NCBI RefSeq assembly: GCF_000455125.1
Contig: NZ_AUWR01000035.1
Coordinates: forward strand, 35,805-99,804
Reading direction: 5' to 3'
DNA: 64,000 bases
From: Mycobacterium sp. UM_WGJ
GTDB taxonomy: Bacteria > Actinomycetota > Actinomycetes > Mycobacteriales > Mycobacteriaceae
This document shows, piece by piece, positions 40,058 through 48,321 of the stretch; the stretch's first letter is position 1; every line of letters begins with the position of its first letter. Made by a program: the position numbers and the translations under genes. Under the pieces are notes generated by a model. It did no database searches and was not told where the DNA came from. It saw only the letters and a program-made list of their open reading frames with translations.

Positions 40058-41242
40058 ATGTCACAAGTCGCGCACGTTTCCCAGGCGTATGTCATCGACG
40101 CCGTTCGCACCGCCGTCGGCAAGCGCAACGGCTCGCTGGCCGGCATTCACCCGATCGACTTGGGCGCGTTGGCTTTCAGTGGTCTGCTGGACCGTGTCGG
40201 CGTCGACCCGGCCGCCGTCGACGATGTGGTCGTCGGCTGCGTGGACGCCGTCGGCGGCCAGGCCGGCAACATCGGCAGGCTCGCGTGGCTGGCGGCCGGC
40301 TTCCCCGAAGCGGTACCCGGGGTGACCGTCGACCGGCAGTGCGGTTCGTCCCAGCAGGCCATCTCCTTCGGCGCGCAGGCGATCATGTCGCGCACCGCGG
40401 ACCTGATCGTGGCCGGCGGCGTGCAGAACATGAGCTGGATCCCGATCTCGTCGGCAATGGTCGTCGGCGAGCAATTCGGCTTCACCTCCCCGACCAACGA
40501 GTCGAAGAAGTGGCTGGAGCGCTACGGGGACGAAGAGGTCTCGCAGTTCCGCGGTGCGGAGATGATCGCCGAGCGCTGGGACATCTCCCGCGAGGACATG
40601 GAGCGCTTCGCGCTGCAGAGCCACCAGCGGGCATTCACCGCGATCGCCGAGGGCCGGTTCGACAACGAGATCATCCCGGTCGAGGTGGACGGCCGCTCGT
40701 TCCACATCGACGAGTGCCCGCGCGAGTCCACGCTGGAGAAGATGGCGGGTCTCAAGACGTTGGTCGAGGGCGGCCGGCTGACCGCCGCGCTCTCCAGCCA
40801 GATCTGCGACGGGTCGGCTGCGGTGCTGCTCGCCTCAGAGCAGGCGGTCAAGGACCACAACCTGAACCCCCGCGCCCGTATCCACCACATCAGCGCCCGT
40901 GGTGACGACCCGGTGATCATGCTGACCGGCCCGATTCCGGCGACGCGCTACGCGCTGGAAAAGACCGGCCTGAGCATCGACGACATCGACGTCGTTGAGA
41001 TCAACGAGGCGTTTGCGCCGGTGGTGCAGGCCTGGATGAAGGAGTTCCCGATCGACCCGGCCAAGGTCAACCCCAACGGCGGGGCGATCGCGCTGGGTCA
41101 CCCGCTGGGGGCGACCGGGGCCAAATTGTTCACCACAATGCTCAACGAACTGGAGCGCACCGGCGGCCGGTACGGTTTGCAGACGATGTGCGAAGGCGGG
41201 GGCACCGCTAACGTCACGATCATCGAGCGTCTGGGCGGCTAA
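40058..41242 (+). CDS. fadA6: acetyl-CoA acyltransferase (thiolase) FadA6
   Basis: FadA6 thiolytically cleaves the beta-keto CoA formed after ring C opening. The 394-aa thiolase has the nucleophile Cys95 in TVDRQCGSSQQAISFGAQAI, the His in NGGAIALGHPLGATGAKLFT and the second Cys in LQTMCEGGGTANVTIIERLG. ATG 40058 lies one base after the kstR2 stop with AAGAAGGAAG upstream. The open frame begins at 40031, but that part overlaps the kstR2 3' end. Confidence 0.93.
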   Translation: MSQVAHVSQAYVIDAVRTAVGKRNGSLAGIHPIDLGALAFSGLLDRVGVDPAAVDDVVVGCVDAVGGQAGNIGRLAWLAAGFPEAVPGVTVDRQCGSSQQAISFGAQAIMSRTADLIVAGGVQNMSWIPISSAMVVGEQFGFTSPTNESKKWLERYGDEEVSQFRGAEMIAERWDISREDMERFALQSHQRAFTAIAEGRFDNEIIPVEVDGRSFHIDECPRESTLEKMAGLKTLVEGGRLTAALSSQICDGSAAVLLASEQAVKDHNLNPRARIHHISARGDDPVIMLTGPIPATRYALEKTGLSIDDIDVVEINEAFAPVVQAWMKEFPIDPAKVNPNGGAIALGHPLGATGAKLFTTMLNELERTGGRYGLQTMCEGGGTANVTIIERLGG

Positions 41243-41253
41243 AATCTTCAATT

Positions 41254-41928
41254 ATGGAAACACCGCCTCCGACGGCACCAGGAGGACGCCGGATTCGCGG
41301 GCTCGACGCTGATCAGCGCCGAGCCCAGCGCCGTGAGCAACTTTTGACCGCAGCATTCGAATTGTTTGCCCGAGACGGTTACGCCAACACCTCGATCGAG
41401 CAGATCTGCCAAACGGCCTACGTCGGCAACAAGGCGTTCTACGAACTGTTCGACAGCAAGGAAGACTGTTACCTGGCGCTGATGAACGAGATCGGCGAGC
41501 GCATCGAGGCAAAAGTCGAGGAGGAGTTGCTTCACGGCGCCCCCGACGACATTGAAGAGACCGAAGAGGCGACGGTGCGTCGCGTGCTGACGGTGTTCGC
41601 CCATGAGCTGGTCGTCGATCCTCGGGTGGCTGTCGTCGCGTTCCGGGAAAGCACCGGAATCTCGCCACGGGTCGAGGCGCAACGGCGGGCCAACCGTCGG
41701 TGGGCCGCGAACTTCATCGAGTCGTTCTGGCGCAGCAAGGCCCAGGACGGTGAGGCCCCCGACTATCGGGCGATGGCGGTGGCCACCGTCGGGGGTCTTT
41801 TCGAGATCATCGCCGATTTTCTGCACCAGACCGACCCGCCGCGATCGATCGACGATCTCACACGTGACCTCACCACGTTCCTGATCACCGTCAGCAACGG
41901 GATCCATCTGCCGGCCCAGGCCAGCTGA
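41254..41928 (+). CDS. TetR-family regulator, unknown ligand
   Basis: The 224-aa protein has a TetR DNA-binding domain at residues 25-75 (RREQLLTAAFELFARDGYAN, SIEQICQTAYVGNKAFYELF). The C-terminal part (FREST, RRWAANFIESFW) is typical of the family but gives no ligand. ATG 41254 is 11 bases after fadA6 and there is no good ribosome site. It may be expressed from the kstR2-fadA6 message. It occupies the place of Rv3555c/fdxB in Mtb. Confidence 0.8.
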   Translation: METPPPTAPGGRRIRGLDADQRRAQRREQLLTAAFELFARDGYANTSIEQICQTAYVGNKAFYELFDSKEDCYLALMNEIGERIEAKVEEELLHGAPDDIEETEEATVRRVLTVFAHELVVDPRVAVVAFRESTGISPRVEAQRRANRRWAANFIESFWRSKAQDGEAPDYRAMAVATVGGLFEIIADFLHQTDPPRSIDDLTRDLTTFLITVSNGIHLPAQAS

Positions 41929-41946
41929 AGTCACGCGGTCGCCGAT

Positions 41947-42549
41947 TCACCCCGTCAGACCGGCGATGATGTCGTCGACCGTTCGCCCTGCCAGCGCATC
42001 CAGATCGGGGCGGGGCGCGCCGCGCAGCGGCCCGCGCAGGGCCAGCTCGGCGAATCCGTGCACGGCCGACCAGCACGGCCACTCCGCTCCGGCACGCCGG
42101 TTCGCGTGCAGCACACCGGCATCGGCCATCGCATCGAGTGCGTCGACCAGCGCGCGAAAAGGTGGCGGGGCTCCGTCGTCGACTGACGTGAGCCCTGATC
42201 CGAAGAAGGCCACGGTGAACCACCCGGGCTCGTCCAGCGCGAAACCGATGTAGCCCAGTCCGACCGCACGGAGCTGATCGCGCGCCCGGTTCGCTGCGGT
42301 GCCGCGCCGGGTCACCGGTACCAACATGCGAGCGGCCATCCGCTCGCCGATGGCGATTGCGACGGCCTTCAACAGTGCCTCGCGGTCGGCGAAGTGGCGG
42401 TAGGCGGCGTTCGGGGAGACCCCGACGCGCCGGGTCGCCTCCCGGACCGTGAGAGCCTCTGGACCGCCGAGCCGGGTCAGCTGTAGACCGGCGTCTATCA
42501 GGGCCGCGCCCAGGTCGCCATGGTGATAGCCGGTCTTTGTCGCAGTCAC
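41947..42549 (-). CDS. TetR-family regulator divergent from DUF899 gene
   Basis: The 200-aa protein starts VTATKTGYHHGDLGAALIDA and has a TetR helix-turn-helix (LTVREATRRVGVSPNAAYRH, FADREALLKAV). The KTGYHHGDL start plus C-terminal WxAVHGFAELALRGP is seen in TetR regulators with the WHG-type C-terminal domain. GTG 42549 is the start used; ATG 42591 lies upstream but inside the operator region. It probably represses itself and the DUF899 gene. It is convergent with the previous TetR gene (18-bp gap). Confidence 0.82.
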   Translation of the reverse strand: MTATKTGYHHGDLGAALIDAGLQLTRLGGPEALTVREATRRVGVSPNAAYRHFADREALLKAVAIAIGERMAARMLVPVTRRGTAANRARDQLRAVGLGYIGFALDEPGWFTVAFFGSGLTSVDDGAPPPFRALVDALDAMADAGVLHANRRAGAEWPCWSAVHGFAELALRGPLRGAPRPDLDALAGRTVDDIIAGLTG

Positions 42550-42552
42550 CTC

Positions 42553-42613
42553 TTGACAGCCCCCTCGGGAAAAAGTGTACGGTGTGAACATAGTCAATGT
42601 GGACGTTGTACAC
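42553..42613 (+). promoter_or_regulatory. promoter and TetR operator of the DUF899 gene
   Basis: A consensus -35 TTGACA at 42553-42558 is followed by a TANNNT-type -10 at 42578-42583 (TACGGT). The inverted repeat GTGTAC (42575-42580) and GTACAC (42608-42613) brackets the -10 and start region, with AT-richer sequence between. This is a typical layout for autorepression by the divergent TetR protein. Confidence 0.5.
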
Positions 42614-42634
42614 ATAGCAATGGGAGTTCTCGTG

Positions 42635-43321
42635 ATGGCAGGTGTCGGGGTGCCGCCGGTGGTGGACCATCAGACGTGGCAGCGCGAACTGGATGCCTTG
42701 TGTGTCCGCGAGAAAGCGGCGACCCGGGAGCTGGACGCGATCGCCGCGCAGCGCCGCCGTCTGCCGATGGTCGCCATGGACGACTACGTGCTCGAGGGCG
42801 AACGCGGGCCCGCCTGCCTGGCCGAGGTGTTCGAAGGCAACAGTCAGCTGATCGTCTATCACCACATGTGGTCCCCGGGCCAGCAGTGGCAGTGCGCGGG
42901 ATGTACCGGTTTCGTCTCGCAGTTCACCCGCCTCGAATTTCTGGCCGCCTACGATGCGCGGTTCGTGATTGTCACGCAGGGGCCCATCGACGAGGCGATC
43001 GCCTACAAGCGGCGCGTCGGCAATCAGATGGCCTGGTACAGCACCGCCAACAGTTCGTTCGGGGCTGACGTCGGGGCACCGCCGGGTGGGCAGTTCGCGG
43101 TGAATGTGTTTCTGCGGCAAGGTAATGCGGTATATCGCACCTGGCATACCAACCGGCGCGGAACCGAACAGCTCGGCCACGTGTTCTCGTTGCTCGATGT
43201 GCTGCCCTACGGGCGCCAGGAAGAGTGGCAGGACTCACCCGACGGCTGGCCGCAGAGCCCCACCTACAGCCGCTGGGCCAGCTCGCCGGAACTCGCGCAG
43301 CTCTATGGCGCCAGTTCGTAG
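42635..43321 (+). CDS. DUF899 thioredoxin-like protein
   Basis: The 228-aa protein has the DUF899 signature: LPMVAMDDYVLEGERGPACL, LIVYHHMWSPGQQWQCAGCT (CxxC-like CAGC) and AYDARFVIVTQGPIDEAIAY, ending in an LLDVLPYGRQEEWQDSPDGW segment. The fold is thioredoxin-like; the family is suspected of redox or detoxification roles, with no proven reaction here. ATG 42635 is chosen for GGGAG at 42622-42626. It is controlled, by position, by the divergent TetR gene. The VOC gene follows after 24 bp. Confidence 0.82.
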   Translation: MAGVGVPPVVDHQTWQRELDALCVREKAATRELDAIAAQRRRLPMVAMDDYVLEGERGPACLAEVFEGNSQLIVYHHMWSPGQQWQCAGCTGFVSQFTRLEFLAAYDARFVIVTQGPIDEAIAYKRRVGNQMAWYSTANSSFGADVGAPPGGQFAVNVFLRQGNAVYRTWHTNRRGTEQLGHVFSLLDVLPYGRQEEWQDSPDGWPQSPTYSRWASSPELAQLYGASS

Positions 43322-43345
43322 TGTTCCGAACCGAGAAGGAGCAAG

Positions 43346-43735
43346 ATGAGTACCGCCAAGGTCGGCTTGAAGTCGATCAACCTCGTTTGTGTGCCCACCG
43401 TCGACCAGGACAAGGCCATCGCGTTCTACGAGTCGTTGGGCTTCGAGAAACGCACCGACATCCACATGGGCGACGGCTACCGGTGGGTCGAGGTCTACCC
43501 GCCGCAGGGTCTGGCGGGCATTGCGCTGGCGCCGCCGTCGCCGGAGAGCGGTCCGGTTGAGCCGGCCGTCACCGGCATCACGCTGACCACCGACGACATC
43601 GACGCCACGCTGGCCGCGATGCGGGAACTCGGAGTCGATGTCGACGCAGAGATCATGCGTCAGGGAGACCCCGTTCCGCCGCTGTTCTGGTTCCGCGACC
43701 CGACCGGCCACACCCTGATGGTGGCCGAGGTCTAA
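43346..43735 (+). CDS. VOC-family protein (glyoxalase-like)
   Basis: The 129-aa protein is a single vicinal-oxygen-chelate unit: SINLVCVPTVDQDKAIAFYE, LGFEKRTDIHMGDGYRWVEV and PPLFWFRDPTGHTLMVAEV. The metal-ligand positions are only partly present (Glu in the last strand, EV), so it may be a binding protein rather than an enzyme. The ribosome site GAGAAGGAG precedes ATG 43346. It probably forms a two-gene operon with the DUF899 gene. Confidence 0.8.
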   Translation: MSTAKVGLKSINLVCVPTVDQDKAIAFYESLGFEKRTDIHMGDGYRWVEVYPPQGLAGIALAPPSPESGPVEPAVTGITLTTDDIDATLAAMRELGVDVDAEIMRQGDPVPPLFWFRDPTGHTLMVAEV

Positions 43736-43741
43736 CCACCG

Positions 43742-43803
43742 CGCCGAGCGCCAATCTCACGGCGCAGCACCAGCGTGTCGCGTCGTAAGATTGGCGCTCG
43801 GCG
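43742..43803. repeat. 20-bp inverted repeat, 5' side of DUF559 gene
   Basis: CGCCGAGCGCCAATCTCACG (43742-43761) and CGTAAGATTGGCGCTCGGCG (43784-43803) are inverted repeats, 19 of 20 bases paired, with a 22-base loop. They lie just after the VOC stop and before the DUF559 gene. The right arm belongs to an element repeated at the other end of that gene (44764-44787). Confidence 0.8.
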
Positions 43804-43857
43804 GGCTTGTGGATGGGTGTCGGCGCGGATCGGCACCAGCGGGCAGGCTTTCAGGCT

Positions 43858-44775
43858 GTGGACGAATTGGCCTGGCCATTCCTGGGGCAGGAGGCGCTGG
43901 TTGCCAAGGCCATCCCCGAGCGGGCGATGCGGGCACTTTACCAACCGGTCTACCCCGGGGTTTACGCGCCGTGGGGTATTGAGCTGACCGCCCGGCAGCG
44001 GGCTGAGGCGGCGTGGCTGTGGTCACGCCGCCGCGGCGTGGTCGCGGGTGCCTCGGCTGCGGCGCTGCTGGGCGCGAAGTGGGTGAGTGGCGCGCTGGAC
44101 GCCGAGCTGGTGTACGGCAGCCGTCAGCCACCGCCGAGGCTCGTCGTGCACCGTGACACCCTGAAGCCCGGCGAGGTGACGACCGTCGACGGGATTGCGG
44201 TCACTGTCCCGGCACGCACCGCTTTCGACATCGGGCGGCGAACCCGGTCGCGGCTGGTCAGCCTGCAGCGACTCGACTCGTTGGCGAACGCGACCGGCGT
44301 CGGGATCGCCGATGTCGAGGCCGTCATCGCTGCCCATCCCGGGGCACGAGATCTGACCCGGCTGCGGGGTGTGCTGCCACTGGTCGACGGTGGTGCGGAA
44401 TCTCCGCAGGAGTCCGGGACTCGCCTAGCCTTGATCGACGCCGGGTTGCCACGCCCGGAGACCCAGATCGTGGTGCGCGACGAGTACGGCGGATTCGTGG
44501 CGCGGCTGGACATGGGATACCCGCAGTTCAAGGTCGGTATCGAATATGACGGCCAACAGCACTGGACGGACCCCAGGCAGCGACAGCGCGATATCGACCG
44601 GCAGGTAGCGCTCGCCGACCAAGGCTGGGTGATCAGCCGGGTCAGCGCGGCGCTGCTGCGTTACCGTCGCGGGACGTTGATTGCCCGGGTGAAGGAGGCG
44701 ATGTATTCCGCCGGATGGCCCGGCCAGGTCGCGGGTGCCAATCTGGCGACGCCGCCACGGCATGTCGCGTCGTGA
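43858..44775 (+). CDS. DUF559-type protein with AbiEi-like N-terminus
   Basis: The roughly 305-aa protein has an N-terminal part resembling AbiEi antitoxin-type proteins (VAKAIPERAMRALYQPVYPG, TARQRAEAAWLWSRRRGVVA, VTVPARTAFDIGRRTR). Its C-terminus is a DUF559/Vsr-like endonuclease fold (DMGYPQFKVGIEYDGQQHWT, RQVALADQGWVISRVSA). The E-Y-D segment fits a PD-(D/E)xK core, but nuclease activity is unproven. Many mycobacteria carry copies. GTG 43858 is chosen because family members start with a DE..LG.EAL segment; TTG 43807 and ATG 43813 are in frame upstream. The stop codon lies in the downstream repeat. Confidence 0.75.
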   Translation: MDELAWPFLGQEALVAKAIPERAMRALYQPVYPGVYAPWGIELTARQRAEAAWLWSRRRGVVAGASAAALLGAKWVSGALDAELVYGSRQPPPRLVVHRDTLKPGEVTTVDGIAVTVPARTAFDIGRRTRSRLVSLQRLDSLANATGVGIADVEAVIAAHPGARDLTRLRGVLPLVDGGAESPQESGTRLALIDAGLPRPETQIVVRDEYGGFVARLDMGYPQFKVGIEYDGQQHWTDPRQRQRDIDRQVALADQGWVISRVSAALLRYRRGTLIARVKEAMYSAGWPGQVAGANLATPPRHVAS

Positions 44776-44787
44776 GATTGGCGCTCG
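44764..44787. repeat. direct repeat, 3' side of DUF559 gene
   Basis: These 24 bases (from GTCGCGTCGTGAGATTGG) match 43777-43800 at 23 of 24 positions in the same orientation. The copy contains the DUF559 stop codon and ends three bases before the ipdC stop. Together the two copies bracket the gene. Confidence 0.8.
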
Positions 44788-44790
44788 CGA

Positions 44791-45861
44791 TCAGGCGATG
44801 AAGGAGTTGGCCGCCCGCAGCTGCTCGACCGCCTCGTCGACGATCGAGGTGATCAGCTCCGCGCAGGACGGCAGGCTGTCCAGGATGCCCGCCACCTGAC
44901 CCGAGGCCAGCACACCGGCTTCGGTGTTGCCTTCCACGAGCCCGGCTTTGAGCAGCATCGGAGTGTTGGCGGCCATCAGCACCTGCGACCAGGTGAGCTC
45001 CTTGCCATGCCGCATGGCCAGTCCGTCGCGCACCATGGTCGGCCAGCTCATCTGCGACATCTTCTTGAACTTCGCCGCGTTGCGGATAGCGGCGCTGAAA
45101 CCGCGTGCCCGCGAACCGCTTTCGAGCTTCTCCACCAGTTCGGTGCGCAGCACCCGGTGTGGCATACCGTCGACCCTGGTGGAGACCACGGTGCCGCTCA
45201 GGTCAGCGGCCAAGTAGCGCTGCTTGACCGCGTCCGGAACAGTGGAGTCGCTGGTCAGCAGGAATCGGGTGCCCATCGCGACACCGGTCGCACCATAGGA
45301 CAGCGCGGCGGCCAGGCCGCGGCCGTCGAAGAACCCGCCGGCGGCGATCACCTGAACCCCGGTACCGGCGACGGCGTCAAGCACCGAAGGCAGCAGCAGC
45401 GTGGTGGCGACCGGACCGGTGTGCCCGCCGCCCTCGCCGCCCTGCACGATCACCGCGTCGGCGCCCCAGGACGCCACCTTCTTGGCGTGCTTGGCCGCAC
45501 CGACCGACGGGATCACCACCGAGCCCGCCTCTTTGAGCTTGGCGATCAGCTCGGCTTTGGGGGCCAGCGCGAACGACGCCACCTTGACGCCCTCGCGGAT
45601 CATCAGATCCACCCGGTCACCGGCGTCGGATGCGTCGGCGCGGATGTTGACGCCGAACGGCTTGTCGGTGGCCGACTTCACCTTGGAGATCGCGGCGGCC
45701 AACTCGTCGATCGTCATGGTCGCCGAGGCCAGGATGCCCAGGCCGCCGGCGTTGGCGGTGGCCGAGACCAGTCGGGCGCCGGCCACCCAGCCCATGCCGG
45801 TCTGCACCACCGGGTGTTCGATGCCGACCAGTTCGGTCAGCGGGGTCTTCAACCGGCTCAT
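44791..45861 (-). CDS. ipdC: flavin oxidoreductase IpdC (Rv3553)
   Basis: IpdC is a nitronate-monooxygenase/2-nitropropane-dioxygenase-like FMN enzyme of ring C/D degradation, thought to introduce a ring double bond before hydrolytic opening. The 356-aa protein starts MSRLKTPLTELVGIEHPVVQ. It has the FMN-barrel segments NAGGLGILASATMTIDELAA, DAVIVQGGEGGGHTG, VIAAGGFFDGRGLAAALSYG and GATGVAMGTRFLLT. ATG 45861 overlaps the ipdB stop as ATGA; the frame upstream of it is ipdB out of frame and should be ignored. It ends the echA20-ipdA-ipdB-ipdC operon. Confidence 0.9.
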   Translation of the reverse strand: MSRLKTPLTELVGIEHPVVQTGMGWVAGARLVSATANAGGLGILASATMTIDELAAAISKVKSATDKPFGVNIRADASDAGDRVDLMIREGVKVASFALAPKAELIAKLKEAGSVVIPSVGAAKHAKKVASWGADAVIVQGGEGGGHTGPVATTLLLPSVLDAVAGTGVQVIAAGGFFDGRGLAAALSYGATGVAMGTRFLLTSDSTVPDAVKQRYLAADLSGTVVSTRVDGMPHRVLRTELVEKLESGSRARGFSAAIRNAAKFKKMSQMSWPTMVRDGLAMRHGKELTWSQVLMAANTPMLLKAGLVEGNTEAGVLASGQVAGILDSLPSCAELITSIVDEAVEQLRAANSFIA

Positions 45862-46610
45862 GCCCGCACTTCTTTGTCTCGCAACGACTTCGGGTCGATG
45901 ACCTCGCGGATCAACTGAAGCTCCTCGACCTCGGGCAACCGAGTCGTCGCCGCGTCGGCCAGGCCGTGCACCTCGAACGAGGTGTTCTCGGCGACCTCGT
46001 CGGCGGTGACGCCGGGGTGCAGCGAGACCGCGCGCATCTGGTGGTCGGGGCCATTGAAGTCGAACACCCCGAGGTTGGTCACCACGCCGCCCAGGTTGAA
46101 GAAGCGGAACGCCGGGTTCGACGGGTCCACCTTGTCGTAGCCGATGCCGGAGACGATGTCGACGGCCTGGCAGAACACCCGCGACGAGTGCGCGCCCACC
46201 CAGTAGCTGGTGGTGTGGTTGATGGTGTTGCCCGGCGCCCCGCGCACCCCGAACATCTGCCGGGTGGGCTGCTGCAGCGGGCCGAACGCCGACAGGTTCT
46301 GGTTGCCGTAGCGGTCGATCTGGTTGGCACCCATGATCACGTGGCGCCGGCCCCAGGACAAGGTTTCGAAGACCCGGTTGAACGGCATCCAGCCTTCCAG
46401 CGGTCCGACCTTGCCGATCGCCGGGGTGTCGGCCAGAATGCGGGCCTCCCCGTCGGTGAGCACCAGGTCGGGGGAGAAGGTGAGGCGGGCCAGCCGGGCG
46501 CCGACCGAGGGCACGGTAGCCATCGGGCTTGCCATAATCTCGCCGGCGTCGCGGAACAGCTCGGCGCAGGCGACGGCGCAGATCTCGGCGCGAGTGGGTG
46601 AGTCGGTCAT
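45858..46610 (-). CDS. ipdB: COCHEA-CoA hydrolase subunit IpdB
   Basis: IpdB pairs with IpdA in a coenzyme A transferase-fold enzyme that hydrolytically opens the last steroid ring (COCHEA-CoA). The 250-aa protein equals the Mtb length. It has SPDLVLTDGEARILADTPAI, VIMGANQIDRYGNQNLSAFG and GPDHQMRAVSLHPGVTADEV. ATG 46610 overlaps the ipdA stop as ATGA (46607-46610), consistent with equal production of the two subunits. Confidence 0.92.
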   Translation of the reverse strand: MTDSPTRAEICAVACAELFRDAGEIMASPMATVPSVGARLARLTFSPDLVLTDGEARILADTPAIGKVGPLEGWMPFNRVFETLSWGRRHVIMGANQIDRYGNQNLSAFGPLQQPTRQMFGVRGAPGNTINHTTSYWVGAHSSRVFCQAVDIVSGIGYDKVDPSNPAFRFFNLGGVVTNLGVFDFNGPDHQMRAVSLHPGVTADEVAENTSFEVHGLADAATTRLPEVEELQLIREVIDPKSLRDKEVRA

Positions 46611-47488
46611 GCTTGTGCCTCCGCTCCGAATGCCTTAACCGCCGCCTGGTAGTCGTCTTCACTACCGGACAGGTAGGTGGCCTTGAATTCCGCCCAGGTC
46701 TCGTCGGACTTGGCGGCTTCGGCGTAGTGCCGCTGGAACTTCTCGTCGCGGCCGTAATCGGCTGCCCCGATGGTGAAGTGGGCGCCACCCGGGGCCTCCA
46801 CCACCTTGTCCACCATCATCCGGTTGATCACCTGGGTCTGCGGCGAGGTGCTGGCGATCAGCTCTTCGGTGGGCACGATCTTCTCCACCGACAGGAAACG
46901 GCGCTGCGCCGACATCAGGAACAGGTCGTCGAAGTACGGATCGATGCCGGTGTAGGCGGCGTTGCCGCGGGCGTCGCCGAGGTTCAGGTGCACGAACGCG
47001 GCGTCCAGGTTCAGGGCCGGCATCGCGACCAGGGTCTCGTGGGCGCCGTCCGTCGGGTACGGCGAGGTGACGGTCTTGAGCTCGCCCTCCCAGAAGTCGA
47101 TCACCGAGCTGCCCAGCCCGGCGCGGATCGGCAGGAACGGCAGCCGCTGGGCGGCGGCCTGCAGTCCGCAGCGCAGCATGCCCTCGTCCATCTCGCGGGC
47201 CTCGATGGCCCCGGTGGTGCGGGCCTTGGAGAACCACGGGTCGTAGAACGGCGGCGAGTCCAGGGAGACGAACCCGTAGTAGGCCCGGCGCACTTTGCCC
47301 GCCGAACACAGCAGACCCAGGTCCGGTCCGCCGTAGGTCACTACGGTGAGGTCCTTGACGTCGGTGCGCAGGATGGCGCGCACGAACGCCATCGGCTTAC
47401 GCCGCGAGCCCCAGCCGCCGATACCGACGGTCATGCCGTCGCGCAGCTCGGAGACGGCGTCGTCGAGAGTGGTGATCTTCGAAGCCAT
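46607..47488 (-). CDS. ipdA: COCHEA-CoA hydrolase subunit IpdA
   Basis: IpdA is the subunit that carries the catalytic glutamate. The 293-aa protein has VGIGGWGSRRKPMAFVRAIL (CoA-transferase glycine-rich turn), LTVVTYGGPDLGLLCSAGKV and PIRAGLGSSVIDFWEGELKT. The CoA-transferase fold is used for C-C bond hydrolysis rather than CoA transfer. ATG 47488 overlaps the echA20 stop by one base (TAATG). Confidence 0.92.
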   Translation of the reverse strand: MASKITTLDDAVSELRDGMTVGIGGWGSRRKPMAFVRAILRTDVKDLTVVTYGGPDLGLLCSAGKVRRAYYGFVSLDSPPFYDPWFSKARTTGAIEAREMDEGMLRCGLQAAAQRLPFLPIRAGLGSSVIDFWEGELKTVTSPYPTDGAHETLVAMPALNLDAAFVHLNLGDARGNAAYTGIDPYFDDLFLMSAQRRFLSVEKIVPTEELIASTSPQTQVINRMMVDKVVEAPGGAHFTIGAADYGRDEKFQRHYAEAAKSDETWAEFKATYLSGSEDDYQAAVKAFGAEAQA

Positions 47489-48243
47489 TACTTCTTGCCC
47501 TTCTCGGTACCGGCGAACTCGTCGCGGTGTTCGTCGGCGACACCGGAGAGGTTGAGCTCAAAGGTGAAGCCCTGCTCCATGCGGTAGCTGGAGTTGACCT
47601 TCTGCACGTCGATGAGGTTCAGCGCTTCCTTGGCCGCCCGGATCACCCGAGTGTCCTTGGCGGCGATATCGCGGGCCACCCGCAGCGCGGCCTCGTCGAG
47701 CTCGTCGCGCGGCACCACCTCGTGCACCGATCCGTACTGGTGCAGGGTGGCGGCGTTGACGGTGGCCGCGGTGTAGAACAACCGGCGCATCATGTGCTGC
47801 GGCACCAGCCGGGACAGGTGGGTGGCCGCACCGAGGGCGCCGCGCTCCACCTCGGGCAGACCGAACTTGGCGTCGTCAGAGGCCACGATCACGTCGGCGT
47901 TGCCGACCAGGCCGATCCCGCCGCCCACGCAGAAGCCGTTGACCGCGGCGACCACCGGCACCGCGCACTCATAGACGGCCTTGAATGCCGCGAAGCAACC
48001 ACGGTTGGCGTCGATCAGGGCGGTGAAGCCCTCGGTGTTCTGCATTTCCTTGATGTCCACCCCGGCGTTGAATCCGCGGCCCTCCGCGCGAAGGATCACC
48101 ACGTGGGTGGACATGTCCTTGCCGGCGGCCGTGATGACCTCGCCGAGCTCGAACCAGGCCCGCGACGGCAGCGCGTTGACCGGTGGGTAGTCGACGGTGA
48201 CCGCGACGATCCCCGGTTCGACGGTTGTGGATGTGATCGGCAT
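47488..48243 (-). CDS. echA20: enoyl-CoA hydratase-family ring D hydrolase EchA20
   Basis: EchA20 is a crotonase-superfamily enzyme that hydrolyses ring D of the HIP-derived CoA ester. The 251-aa protein has PPVNALPSRAWFELGEVITA, ILRAEGRGFNAGVDIKEMQN (oxyanion strand), VNGFCVGGGIGLVGNADVIV and GLPEVERGALGAATHLSRLV. It is first in the minus-strand operon echA20-ipdA-ipdB-ipdC. The KstR2 operator lies 49 bp upstream of ATG 48243. Confidence 0.92.
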   Translation of the reverse strand: MPITSTTVEPGIVAVTVDYPPVNALPSRAWFELGEVITAAGKDMSTHVVILRAEGRGFNAGVDIKEMQNTEGFTALIDANRGCFAAFKAVYECAVPVVAAVNGFCVGGGIGLVGNADVIVASDDAKFGLPEVERGALGAATHLSRLVPQHMMRRLFYTAATVNAATLHQYGSVHEVVPRDELDEAALRVARDIAAKDTRVIRAAKEALNLIDVQKVNSSYRMEQGFTFELNLSGVADEHRDEFAGTEKGKK

Positions 48244-48292
48244 GGGCGGACTTCCCTGTCGTATTGGGGCCTTGGAGTACCTAAGCTACCTA

Positions 48293-48306
48293 AGCAAGCA
48301 CTTGCT
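48293..48306. promoter_or_regulatory. KstR2 operator between echA20 and the SDR pair
   Basis: AGCAAGCACTTGCT is a perfect palindrome and a perfect match to AnCAAGnnCTTGnT. It serves both divergent operons: 49 bp to echA20 and 15 bp to the SDR gene at 48322. Confidence 0.9.
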
Positions 48307-48321
48307 TGGTACGCTAGCACA

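Noticed and set aside
45862-46788. N-terminal extension of ipdC to 665 aa
   Set aside because: The extra part is ipdB/ipdA out of frame. ATG 45861 overlaps the ipdB stop as in the rest of this operon and gives the family length.
47527-48321. N-terminal extension of the Rv3549c-like SDR
   Set aside because: It is antisense to echA20 and crosses the KstR2 operator and promoter.
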